Virus record (IMG/VR): IMGVR_UViG_3300043399_000721
Span: 1 to 53,592 of that record
Origin: a virus
DNA length: 53,592 nt
Direction: 5' to 3' (one strand)
In this document: positions 41,436 through 48,683 of the stretch, piece after piece
Numbering within the stretch: position 1 is the stretch's first letter
How the letters are laid out: each line of letters opens with the position of its first letter
The notes under the pieces: generated by a model
Told to the model about the DNA's origin: nothing
The model's database searches: none
What the model saw: the letters and a program-made list of their open reading frames with translations, nothing else
Position numbers and translations under genes: made by a program

Positions 41436-41490
41436 GGATTTTTAATATGAATACGAAGGATGGTCAACTTGTCACTAAGGGATACTTACC

Positions 41491-41498
41491 AAAATTAA
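41491..41498. repeat. Right copy of 8-bp target-site duplication (aaaattaa)
   Basis: Directly after repeat 2 and identical to 3484-3491. Followed by acatggagacc and the ATG of the secreted-protein gene, so joining 3491 to 41499 restores ordinary operon spacing. Confidence 0.8.
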
Positions 41499-41512
41499 AC
41501 ATGGAGACCATT

Positions 41513-41887
41513 ATGAAACTTATTCTCATCGCCTTTGTTTTCGCCATTATGACTCTCTCATTTTCTCGGGCATCCTGTGACATTGAGACACTTAAAAAAG
41601 ACGCCCTGGTGCCATTTTCCATGCCCATGAAGGTTGATGGCTATTTCACGGGGACAGGGATCGCTACCTTTACCGATGTTATCTACCCGGACTACCCAGT
41701 AACGATCAAGGATGAGAGCTATCTCATTTTGGTTATGAAGGTGGACATCAAGTTTCCTCACGAGGAGAAACCCCTCAAGAGAAAATTCATGACGATCCGT
41801 CCAGTGGACATGGCATCCTGCACTCTGGGGCAATTTGAAATGGGTGATGTTTTTGGAAGCTCAGTAAGTGAAGAGAAATTGCCATAA
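41513..41887 (+). CDS. Secreted/periplasmic hypothetical protein
   Basis: 124 aa from ATG 41513 with ribosome site ggaga. Clear signal peptide MKLILIAFVFAIMTLSFSRA with a likely cut near SRAS. The rest is beta-rich (DGYFTGTGIATFTDVIYP). The frame also extends upstream into the IS to ATG 41447, which would put 22 extra residues ahead of the signal; I prefer the short form. Before insertion it followed the 78-aa gene ending at 3491. Function unknown. Confidence 0.7.
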   Translation: MKLILIAFVFAIMTLSFSRASCDIETLKKDALVPFSMPMKVDGYFTGTGIATFTDVIYPDYPVTIKDESYLILVMKVDIKFPHEEKPLKRKFMTIRPVDMASCTLGQFEMGDVFGSSVSEEKLP

Positions 41888-41897
41888 TTGATCATAC

Positions 41898-41972
41898 AGG
41901 GGTGTCGGCAAGTGGTAAGCCAACTGATTTTGATTCAGTCATACGCAGGTTCGATCCCTGCCTCCCCTACCA
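41898..41972 (+). tRNA. tRNA-Gln (anticodon TTG)
   Basis: 75 nt with encoded CCA (41970-41972). Acceptor aggggtg/ctcccct has one mismatch; D arm ggc/gcc; anticodon arm actga-ttttgat-tcagt with TTG in the loop; T arm gcagg-ttcgatc-cctgc. Reads CAA (and CAG by wobble). tRNA genes within small-gene operons are typical of larger phages. Confidence 0.93.
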
Positions 41973-41991
41973 TTTAAAAAGGAGTAGAACC

Positions 41992-42153
41992 ATGAGAACA
42001 AGTGACATCATTCTTGTCATAATTTTATTTTTTGTCGCCTGTACGCTAGTCAAGGAGTCAAACGAAGACGTTTATGACTGCGATAGGGCCGGAGGAGTTC
42101 TTTCAAGAGGCGTCTGCATCAAGAAAGAGTCAATTATTAAAAATAGGGAGTAG
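41992..42153 (+). CDS. Small putative lipoprotein
   Basis: 53 aa from ATG 41992 (ribosome site aggag). Hydrophobic N-terminus SDIILVIILFFVACTL; FVAC could serve as a lipobox with Cys16. Two further Cys in the mature part. A longer frame from 41902 would overlap the tRNA and is rejected. Confidence 0.6.
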   Translation: MRTSDIILVIILFFVACTLVKESNEDVYDCDRAGGVLSRGVCIKKESIIKNRE

Positions 42154-42155
42154 AT

Positions 42156-42368
42156 ATGAATCGAGAACTGGAAGGCGGTCATTATTTATCCCCAGACGGG
42201 TCAAAGATCGTTGAAATACGAAAAATCCGCGAGGGTCAGGATTACAAGTTTCAGCATAGATACATGTTCAATGCCGGATTTCTTCAAAGGGCCGAGTCAG
42301 AAGCTTGGATAAGACGGAATTTACGGGGCTGGATACGTTTAGATACTAAATCGGGAAAGCGAAGATAA
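42156..42368 (+). CDS. Small hypothetical protein
   Basis: 70 aa, ribosome site gggag. Charged, with beta-like start (GHYLSPDGSKIVEIRKI) and basic end. Followed within 2 nt by the hairpin array. Unknown function. Confidence 0.65.
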   Translation: MNRELEGGHYLSPDGSKIVEIRKIREGQDYKFQHRYMFNAGFLQRAESEAWIRRNLRGWIRLDTKSGKRR

Positions 42369-42369
42369 A

Positions 42370-42426
42370 GCATCCTTCGGATGCCAAAGGCGGATTCTCC
42401 GCCCAAAGAAGCCTCTCCGAGGCTTC
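42370..42426. repeat. Three tandem triloop hairpins (left array)
   Basis: gcatcc-ttc-ggatgc (42370-42384), ggcgga-ttc-tccgcc (42389-42403) and gaagcctc-tcc-gaggcttc (42408-42426), each a perfect stem with a 3-nt loop. The spacers are both caaa. It ends just before the ribosome site of the four-helix-bundle gene. Confidence 0.85.
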
Positions 42427-42444
42427 CAATTCAGGAGAAATGAT

Positions 42445-42798
42445 ATGAAAGAGTTTAGCTCGCAAGTCTTTAAAGATTCAGTGAATTTGTCACAAACAAT
42501 CCTGAGAATGGTAGGAGCAATGGACAATACGCTAAAGTTTACGATTGGGCAGCAGATGATCCGTTCATCAGTATCAATCCCTTCTAATATATCAGAAGGA
42601 TTCGGAAGAAACTCGGATGCTCAAATATTAAACTTTCTCAATATTGCTCACGGCTCATGCTGTGAACTAATTTCTCAAATCATGATTATTGATGGCATGA
42701 TTATCGGAGATTCAACATTTGTTGCGGAAGAACTTATGAAAGATACTTTATCAATAAAAGATCAATTAAGGAGACTTTGTGTTCACTACAAGAAATAA
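42445..42798 (+). CDS. Four-helix-bundle protein (23S rRNA-IVS / Avd-like family)
   Basis: 117 aa, ribosome site aggaga. FTIGQQMIRSSVSIPSNISE followed by GFGRNSD and FLNIAHGSCCELISQIMI are the signature of the four-helix-bundle family found in 23S rRNA intervening sequences and as Avd in diversity-generating retroelements. Forms a pentameric barrel that binds nucleic acid in known members. No reverse transcriptase is in view. It is flanked on both sides by hairpin arrays of inverse orientation, so gene plus arrays may travel as a unit. Confidence 0.85.
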   Translation: MKEFSSQVFKDSVNLSQTILRMVGAMDNTLKFTIGQQMIRSSVSIPSNISEGFGRNSDAQILNFLNIAHGSCCELISQIMIIDGMIIGDSTFVAEELMKDTLSIKDQLRRLCVHYKK

Positions 42799-42799
42799 C

Positions 42800-42808
42800 T
42801 GTTATAAT
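42800..42808 (+). promoter_or_regulatory. Candidate extended -10 promoter
   Basis: TGTTATAAT (TGn plus consensus TATAAT at 42803-42808) right after the four-helix-bundle stop. The start point would lie in the right hairpin array, giving the next gene a structured leader. Confidence 0.5.
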
Positions 42809-42814
42809 GGCTTG

Positions 42815-42865
42815 GCGGGCGCCGCCCGCTTTGGCGCCAAAGGCGCTTTGGACTCCGAAGGAGTC
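42815..42865. repeat. Three tandem triloop hairpins (right array)
   Basis: gcgggc-gcc-gcccgc (42815-42829), gcgcc-aaa-ggcgc (42834-42846) and gactcc-gaa-ggagtc (42851-42865). Spacers are tttg, the reverse complement of the caaa spacers in the left array, so the two arrays face each other. The last stem contains the ribosome site of the next gene. Confidence 0.85.
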
Positions 42866-42869
42866 TTCT

Positions 42870-43283
42870 ATGAGTGAACAAGGGGTATTCCGCATGAACA
42901 ATTCAGAATTATTTGATCAGTTTTTTAAAAAGTTTATTGAAGAAAAATTTCCTGGGGTTGATCTTCAGGCACCAGGCCTGAAGCAAATGAAAGAATTTCT
43001 TCGCTTTGGATTTAAAGGTGCTTGTATCTTTAAGGACGATGAAGTGAAGGCCCTTAAAGAGGAAATCTCTCGTTTAGAAGTATCCGTGCATAATGAGCAG
43101 ACAAAGCTCATTGAAATGGAAGCTCAATATTGCAAAGACAAAGCACTTCTCATTAAAGGTCTCAAGTTTTACGCTGGCCAGAAGGGTCATGGTGCTTTTG
43201 AGCAAGATGGCTCCAAGAAGAGGGCGCTGGGTGAGTATGCTTCAACGATCTTGAAGAAGGTTGATGCTGGAGAGGATGCTTAA
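42870..43283 (+). CDS. Helical hypothetical protein
   Basis: 137 aa from ATG 42870, with ggag 6 nt upstream inside the last hairpin stem. A coiled-coil region (VKALKEEISRLEVSVHNEQ) is followed by a Lys/Gly stretch and a basic tail. The frame is open upstream to 42777, but that part would translate the hairpins. Function unknown. Confidence 0.65.
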   Translation: MSEQGVFRMNNSELFDQFFKKFIEEKFPGVDLQAPGLKQMKEFLRFGFKGACIFKDDEVKALKEEISRLEVSVHNEQTKLIEMEAQYCKDKALLIKGLKFYAGQKGHGAFEQDGSKKRALGEYASTILKKVDAGEDA

Positions 43284-43289
43284 TCAAGG

Positions 43290-43505
43290 TTAAGCGGATT
43301 TCTTAATGTTCAGATAAAAGTTTGTAGCATTGTTAGCAATAACGAGAACCCCTGAAAGAAGTAAAGCTGATTTCAGGGGTTTTTCATTTGTGCGCATGGA
43401 AGCATAGATAAGTAATGGCCCTAGAAAGAGGACATCAACGACTCGAAGAAATTGAGACTTCTGAATTTCGGTTAAGTTTGAGTTATTATCTATTTCTCGA
43501 AACAT
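43290..43505 (-). CDS. Small membrane protein
   Basis: 71 aa, minus strand, ribosome site gaggga. One or two hydrophobic stretches (VLFLGPLLIYAS; ALLLSGVLVIANNA). Last gene of a leftward three-gene group; ends against the rightward gene. Unknown. Confidence 0.6.
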   Translation of the reverse strand: MFREIDNNSNLTEIQKSQFLRVVDVLFLGPLLIYASMRTNEKPLKSALLLSGVLVIANNATNFYLNIKKSA

Positions 43506-43511
43506 CTTCCC

Positions 43512-44156
43512 TCACTTCTTTTTTCTCGCCTTCTTGGTCGCTTTTCTGGCCGCTGCTGCGGCCTTTTTAGTATTCTTCACCCACTTGCCCATCTTGCCTT
43601 TTTTCTTCTTTCTTGTGGCCTCTTCTTCTTCTGGGTCGAGTTCTTCCCACGCTTCTTCTGGGAGGTAGCGATCTTTCTTTTTGCTGCCTGGGGCGTACTG
43701 CCACTTTGCCCTGGTCCATGTCGCCAGATCGTTATCAGCTCTCTTTGGCCCTAGATACTCTCCACCGCGATCCTTGTAGAGCTTTACTGCATATTGCATG
43801 GCCCTTGCGCTATGGCCACCCATTTTCTTAACAGCGTCTTTTTTTACTTTTTCCCAGAGCTTTTCGTCAGTACGAGTAGCAACCTTGCGAGGATTCTCTT
43901 TATGGATACGTGCCAGCTTGGAATAATAACGAGGGTCTTCGGCAAGATGATCCAAGGCGATCTCTTCTGCGATGTCCTCATCGTCAGTATGCTCCATCTC
44001 GACCTTGAGCCCTTTTTTGAATTCCTCCGGATCAACATCATCCGGATCAAGATCATCCCCCAGGCCACCAAGAAGTTTCTGATCACCTCGAAAAACAAAA
44101 TATCCTAAAGTGAGACCGAGTGAGACGAGAAGAATATTTTTAAGGACAGAATTCAT
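43512..44156 (-). CDS. Membrane-anchored Lys-rich protein with DUF5872-like region
   Basis: 214 aa. N-terminal anchor (ILLVSLGLTLGYFVF), an acidic linker, then KVEMEHTDDEDIAEEIALDH (DUF5661-like). A segment YLGPKRADNDLATWTRAKW followed by DRYLPEEAWEELDPEEEEAT matches, from memory, DUF5872, found in large phages and large eukaryotic viruses. The last 35 residues are mostly Lys and Ala, as in DNA-binding tails. Could tether DNA or bind nucleic acid at a membrane or in the virion (inference). Confidence 0.7.
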   Translation of the reverse strand: MNSVLKNILLVSLGLTLGYFVFRGDQKLLGGLGDDLDPDDVDPEEFKKGLKVEMEHTDDEDIAEEIALDHLAEDPRYYSKLARIHKENPRKVATRTDEKLWEKVKKDAVKKMGGHSARAMQYAVKLYKDRGGEYLGPKRADNDLATWTRAKWQYAPGSKKKDRYLPEEAWEELDPEEEEATRKKKKGKMGKWVKNTKKAAAAARKATKKARKKK

Positions 44157-44689
44157 GCGATTCCTTTTGCCTTAATTATACCAAAAGAATCCACCGACAC
44201 CTCGTCTGCATGAAGAACTTTTTTCCCGTCGGTTGTAATAAACTGACTGGTCTTATAAGGATCGTAAGTCAGGAGTTTCCCGGAAATAGTGGACTTGGTA
44301 TCCACCAGCTCTCCCTCGATATAGGCATGGACGTTTTTTCTTCTGTCTTCTAAGACTTTCTTTCTCCCTCCCTGGTTCACCCGAAACCTGGCGTTTCTCA
44401 AACGAACTTTGTTTGGATGCGAGGTGATGCGCCAGCCCTTCTCCGTCTTTTCCTGCGCAGAAAAGGTGCCTGTGTTTACATTTCTGTAAACTCGGACGAG
44501 CTTCAGAGCCTTCTTCACCCTAGAAGGAGGGGATTTCTTCTTCTTCTTTGCCTTCCTAGAGCGTTTTCTGGCCGGAGATGGGTTGGGTGCAAGGGTAATG
44601 TCTCGAGAGCTATTATCGCCCGATACAAGGTACATAACAGCGCCAAGACCAAGAAGAATAAAGATGAGTTTAAAAGACTTCGCTTCCAT
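44153..44689 (-). CDS. Membrane-anchored basic protein
   Basis: 178 aa, ATGA overlap with the following gene. Anchor KLIFILLGLGAVMYLVSG, then a dense basic stretch (RKRSRKAKKKKK) and a beta-rich domain of about 110 residues. Same design as the neighbouring 214-aa protein, so they may work together. Not recognised. Confidence 0.65.
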   Translation of the reverse strand: MEAKSFKLIFILLGLGAVMYLVSGDNSSRDITLAPNPSPARKRSRKAKKKKKSPPSRVKKALKLVRVYRNVNTGTFSAQEKTEKGWRITSHPNKVRLRNARFRVNQGGRKKVLEDRRKNVHAYIEGELVDTKSTISGKLLTYDPYKTSQFITTDGKKVLHADEVSVDSFGIIKAKGIA

Positions 44690-44754
44690 AATCCCATGAT
44701 CTCATAAATTCGAGAGAGGAACTGGGAAAAATAAAGATTACCCGACTTTAGTTA

Positions 44755-45036
44755 TCACTTTAGAAGCTCTTTCACCTTATTAAGAAAGACTTCAAACTCA
44801 TTCAATTCTGGGCGTAAATGCTTGATCAATTTTTTCAAATCATTTATTCGATAAGTTTTAGACTTTGGATCAGCAATAACAAAAGGCTCAAACCCTCCCG
44901 ATAACTTACTCAATGTGGGGTAGATATATGAACTCGGGAGAGATACATTGAAATTTCTTATTACCCAAAGATCAATGTCTTTTCCCGAGCACGGACCTAA
45001 TTCTGCTAATGGCCACTAAAAACAATAACTCACCAT
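44755..45036 (-). pseudogene. Broken small gene (in-frame amber) or unusual start
   Basis: A frame of 86 codons (45015 down to stop 44757-44755) encodes a convincing protein with GKDIDLWVIRNFNVSLPSSY and LNEFEVFLNKVKELLK, like a small winged-helix regulator. The only in-frame ATG (45036) is separated from it by TAG at 45018-45016. So it is either a pseudogene, a read-through gene, or starts at a later TTG. This is the only content I see in the 400 bp between 44690 and 45085. Confidence 0.5.
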
Positions 45037-45085
45037 ACTGTCTTACGGCCTTTTTTGTGCTGAAAAAAATCATACATGCTCCTCT

Positions 45086-47722
45086 TTACACTTCTTCGCC
45101 GTTGTTCGGTGTCCCGAACGGTTCCATTCTTACAATTCCATTAACGGACCGGCTGTTAATCAAGCACGGCTGAGAGAAGAGAACAAAGTATCCTATCCCG
45201 TCGGCCAGAATGGACTGAATTTTTGTTTCGTATGTTGGACCTAAAACTTCTGTGCCCATGGATGATCCGCTAATATTAGGGTCTTGGTTAATAGGCACGG
45301 TTCTGGTCACTGAATTATCTCCCACACCGTAATAAGCAAGGTATGAAAAGCTTGCAGGCACACTAATGAGTCCAGCAATTTCATTCAGTGTCGGATTATA
45401 AGTCACATATCTAAAAATGTCAGTCGTTGTTGGCTGTGAAGGATCAATCGTCAATAAAGACTCATTTGAAATCTTTAAATATGATTTACCGTCAAACTGG
45501 AATGGTGATTCAAAAAATTGAAGGTTAGATGCCGGAAGGTCGGCCACTAGAATAATATTGTTGGAAGAAATTTGATAGGCCATGATTCGGCCATTAAAGC
45601 TTCCAGCAAAGCCCAGCGATGCAGCAGTTATAAATTCGCACGATGCTGGAGAGTTAAGATTCACTCTCATGAGCTGACTGGGAATGATGTCATTGCCTCT
45701 AATGACATTCGTGTAGATATAGTTTTCAGAAGAACTGATAAATACTGTTCTCCCAAGACCACCCGTAAAATTTTCAGCAAAAGACGGTTGAAAGCTTTGA
45801 TCAATGAGCTTGGTGTTAAGGTTAATGCGGCAAAGAATTGTGGGAAGATTGTATGATCCTGCGCTGTCAGTTATGGCCCATGTTGAACCAACGGCCCCTG
45901 TTCTTGCGACATAGAGCCATTCTCCTGAAATGAACATACATTCCATGGATTGATAAGCAAATGTGGGCCAGCCGGAATCTTGAACTCCGGTCGTAGCGCC
46001 CACCACATAAAGGTAATCATTCGATCCAGTCCCGGTCCACTTCCTTAAAAAAAGCTTATTTGGGACAAGTGGAGAGCTAAGAAGAGGATGAGGACATTCT
46101 GCGCCTACGATTGGATCAATATTACTAACTATTGAAGTGAGTTCTCTGGTCGATTTATCAATAGTCGCAATACCCTTGGCGAATTTAGTCGTAAGGGGTG
46201 TCTTTATATTTATGACTTGAGCAAACACTTGCGGATAGTTTCCGGCCTGCCCTCTATATGCCAGTCCATGAGCAGAAAGGAGATTATCGACAATTTCAAT
46301 AAGACGGCATTCAGTACCGAGTATGAATCCTAAAAATAATAGGTCTTCAGAGCCATTTGAAGCGTTTACTTTAGAAATAACTCCGCCTGTCTTCACATAG
46401 TAAACATTTGTATTAGTTGCTACAAATAGTTCGCCAGTGGTGTTGGTCACTGTGAACGCTAGATCGCGAACAATAGAATAGTTAAACTTTTTAATTTGTC
46501 CTTGATGGGTGACATACAGGGCATCAGATGATGTTGCCATGTTGCCGATGGAGGTTGCGCCAAACCCACAATCAATGGGTGATACCCATGAATTTGTTGA
46601 TGCCTCCCATTTTGAGATAAAACACTGTCCATTGTAATATTGAATAAAGATCGTAGATTTATCTGGAGATATGGCCCATTGTCCATTAACAAAGGGCGCA
46701 CCGGGAAGAACTGGTGTTGAAGGAAATGAAGCAGGAATCCCTGTGAGCTTATTGATCTTTAAAATTTCTCCATTTGGATAGCTTGTTCCAGCGTAAGAAT
46801 AAGCAAATGTCACCACATGGCCAGCGTCAAAATCTTCCATTCTTAAACCAGCATAGTTAGATACTGAATTATTCCAAAGCTCAGTATTAGAACTTATTGA
46901 GTAGCCTGAGCATACGCCGAGACCAATAAAGATTGCGGTATTTGACGCTTCATCAATAACCATCCCGTCAAACTGATAGGTTCCCGCATTTGGATTGACA
47001 GAAAACTTAGTGTCGCAAAGCCATGTGACATTTCCTGTAGCGGCGTCGATCTCCACAAGACGTTGAGGATTTGCTGGATATCCAGGGCCCACGGTTATAG
47101 GCGGAAGAGTATATCCCATGAATGCTGTACCGTAAGAACCTATGGCCCAAACTTTTGACTTATCTTCCTTGATCTTGAAGAAAGATGTTTTCCAGTTACT
47201 AATTTTTGTGTTTATGCTTTCGGGAAATTGTCCTGTATCAGTTGTAACTATTGCTTGAAATGAAGATGGGGAGCCATAGTAAGTCGAACTTTCTTCAGAA
47301 ATGTAGAGATTGTCCGGAGATACACCAAGCTGATAATTTGAGAATCCGGCGAGAAGTGGGAAAAAAGAGTTATCAACAGAAAAAACCAGCGTGTAGTTAT
47401 TTACATCAGGAATCTGATCTCTTTCGAGCCTATATCTTCCATATTGCTGATCATAAATTGAAATGTTGGCCAGGATGAATCTTCTTCTAGCAAGTTCAGC
47501 AAAAAAGCCTTGCCCTGATATTGTTTCATTTCCGTCCGGGATGAGAGGAATAAGACAAATTTCATTTGAAACAGCACTAACATAAGTCAGAATGACTCTA
47601 TTCCAGTTCGCAATATTTTTAAAGAATGGCTGAGTGACCAGAGCGATCAAGTCAGTTGTGTTGAGTTGATATGTCTGGGAGATCCCTCTGGCGGGTGTAC
47701 TGGGAATGGTAATTAGTGCCAT
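45086..47722 (-). CDS. Large beta-propeller-like tail tip / adhesin protein
   Basis: 878 aa from ATG 47722 (ribosome site aggag); the longer frame to 47782 would run into the terminator. Residues 1-115 (MALITIPSTPARGIS, then ILTYVSAVSNEICLIPLIPD and FILANISIYDQQYGRYRL) match the N-terminus of the adjacent 273-aa protein. The rest has repeated blade-like units (for example FDGMVIDEASNTAIFIG, TGEILKINKLTG-type runs) such as are found in propellers that bind surface polymers. Probably a receptor-binding or host-range protein. Confidence 0.7.
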   Translation of the reverse strand: MALITIPSTPARGISQTYQLNTTDLIALVTQPFFKNIANWNRVILTYVSAVSNEICLIPLIPDGNETISGQGFFAELARRRFILANISIYDQQYGRYRLERDQIPDVNNYTLVFSVDNSFFPLLAGFSNYQLGVSPDNLYISEESSTYYGSPSSFQAIVTTDTGQFPESINTKISNWKTSFFKIKEDKSKVWAIGSYGTAFMGYTLPPITVGPGYPANPQRLVEIDAATGNVTWLCDTKFSVNPNAGTYQFDGMVIDEASNTAIFIGLGVCSGYSISSNTELWNNSVSNYAGLRMEDFDAGHVVTFAYSYAGTSYPNGEILKINKLTGIPASFPSTPVLPGAPFVNGQWAISPDKSTIFIQYYNGQCFISKWEASTNSWVSPIDCGFGATSIGNMATSSDALYVTHQGQIKKFNYSIVRDLAFTVTNTTGELFVATNTNVYYVKTGGVISKVNASNGSEDLLFLGFILGTECRLIEIVDNLLSAHGLAYRGQAGNYPQVFAQVINIKTPLTTKFAKGIATIDKSTRELTSIVSNIDPIVGAECPHPLLSSPLVPNKLFLRKWTGTGSNDYLYVVGATTGVQDSGWPTFAYQSMECMFISGEWLYVARTGAVGSTWAITDSAGSYNLPTILCRINLNTKLIDQSFQPSFAENFTGGLGRTVFISSSENYIYTNVIRGNDIIPSQLMRVNLNSPASCEFITAASLGFAGSFNGRIMAYQISSNNIILVADLPASNLQFFESPFQFDGKSYLKISNESLLTIDPSQPTTTDIFRYVTYNPTLNEIAGLISVPASFSYLAYYGVGDNSVTRTVPINQDPNISGSSMGTEVLGPTYETKIQSILADGIGYFVLFSQPCLINSRSVNGIVRMEPFGTPNNGEEV

Positions 47723-47739
47723 TATTAAGCTCCTGAAAT

Positions 47740-47766
47740 TAAAAAGGGGAGGGTTTCCCCTCCCCT
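47740..47766 (-). terminator. Intrinsic terminator (minus strand)
   Basis: On the minus strand aaggggaggg pairs with ccctcccctt around aaa, followed by tttttaat. Separates the 273-aa gene from the 878-aa gene. Confidence 0.8.
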
Positions 47767-47807
47767 TGAATTGTACCATCAATAATAGCTTCGTGAAAGC
47801 TTGTCTA

Positions 47808-48629
47808 TTAGCTTACTCTGACGGTGTTAATAACTGTTCCTGCAAGCCTCACACACGCATAAATTGTTCCGGAATTCGTCCATGTATTATGGAGGGTTTC
47901 ATTAACATAGAAGGATATGGTGCTTCCTGTGCGTGAAAACGTGTAAGTATTGAGTCCTGCTGGGGCGGTGAATCCAGAACCACCAGGAATATTAAACGGC
48001 GCAAAGGATGTTGATCCATCTCCTGAGATATAATAAACCTGTACTGGATCGCTCGGATCATATTCTGGCAACGGGCTAAAGCCAAAAGAAAACAAACTCA
48101 GCAGTTGAGAGCTATCAAATTTATAATAAAACTCAAAATCCCCAGTAAGGGCCTCTCCTTTAGCATAGTATTCCTGCGGGTATGGAGCATTTCTCTCCAG
48201 GCCACCATTATCTAAGGTTGTATAGGGTATATCGTTGTAGGTCGGAAGCCATATCCAGAAGTCACCCACTGGAGGAACTACTCCAAATGAAATGTCGTAA
48301 GATGCTACCGACGGAATCTCGGCCCTACTAAAGATGAGTCTTCCGTTCTGCTTATCGTAGATCGTAATATTTGAAACTTGAAAGTTATCCCTTGCCTCTG
48401 GTGAGAAAAATCCTGGAGCAACAGAAATATCTCCCGAAATATTAGGCACAAAGCTAATCATCGAGAGCTGGTTTGAAACGGAGCTAACATAAGTCAGAAG
48501 AACTTTCTTCCAATTATTCTTGTCCTGAAAATATTCGTCGCTAATGAGAGCGACGAGTGCGGCCTGATCAAGAGAGTAGTTTTGTAACTCATCTTTTGCA
48601 GGTGCTACTGGTAAAGTTAAAAGAGACAT
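47808..48629 (-). CDS. Tail tip protein with shared N-terminal module and lectin-like C-terminus
   Basis: 273 aa, ribosome site aaagga. Residues 1-115 are paralogous to the N-terminus of the 878-aa protein (LLTYVSSVSNQLSMISFVP, SNITIYDKQNGRLIFS). The C-terminal half is a beta-sandwich (GDFEFYYKFDSSQLLSLFSF, TYTFSRTGSTISFYVN) of concanavalin/laminin-G appearance. Modular exchange of tips on a common attachment domain. Confidence 0.7.
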   Translation of the reverse strand: MSLLTLPVAPAKDELQNYSLDQAALVALISDEYFQDKNNWKKVLLTYVSSVSNQLSMISFVPNISGDISVAPGFFSPEARDNFQVSNITIYDKQNGRLIFSRAEIPSVASYDISFGVVPPVGDFWIWLPTYNDIPYTTLDNGGLERNAPYPQEYYAKGEALTGDFEFYYKFDSSQLLSLFSFGFSPLPEYDPSDPVQVYYISGDGSTSFAPFNIPGGSGFTAPAGLNTYTFSRTGSTISFYVNETLHNTWTNSGTIYACVRLAGTVINTVRVS

Positions 48630-48642
48630 AATTTTCCTTTGG

Positions 48643-48672
48643 TAAAAAAGAGGGGAGAAAACTCTCCCCTTT
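48643..48672 (-). terminator. Intrinsic terminator (minus strand)
   Basis: On the minus strand aggggaga-type arms pair around tttt and are followed by cttttttacc. Between the 997-aa and 273-aa genes. Confidence 0.8.
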
Positions 48673-48683
48673 CGTCATCAAAC

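Larger units (their letters stand above)
38905..41490 (+). repeat. 2,586-bp direct repeat, copy 2
   Basis: Identical to 3492-6077. The left edge falls inside the 65-aa gene; the right edge is the IS right end, followed at once by the second 8-bp aaaattaa. Confidence 0.95.
39685..41490 (+). mobile_element. IS1595-family element with C5-methyltransferase passenger, copy 2
   Basis: Same 1,806-bp element as 4272-6077, with inverted ends at 39685-39708 and 41467-41490. Its right end abuts outer-genome DNA. Confidence 0.85.

Noticed and set aside
3492-41490. A 38-kb composite transposon carrying a phage as cargo
   Set aside because: The enclosed DNA is a nearly complete phage that would be continuous when circularised through one repeat, and the left edge of the repeat lies inside an inner-phage gene. 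A cointegrate or assembly join explains this better.
41898-41972. Amber-suppressor tRNA linked to the TAG at 45016-45018
   Set aside because: The anticodon is TTG, not CTA; it reads ordinary Gln codons.
41902-41991. Upstream extension of the small lipoprotein gene
   Set aside because: It would translate the tRNA-Gln gene; ATG 41992 has a good ribosome site and a hydrophobic N-terminus.
42370-42865. CRISPR array
   Set aside because: The units are different hairpins with 4-nt spacers, not identical repeats with unique spacers.
42777-42869. N-terminal extension of the 137-aa protein
   Set aside because: The extension translates the hairpin array into Ala/Pro-rich residues; ATG 42870 has a ribosome site.
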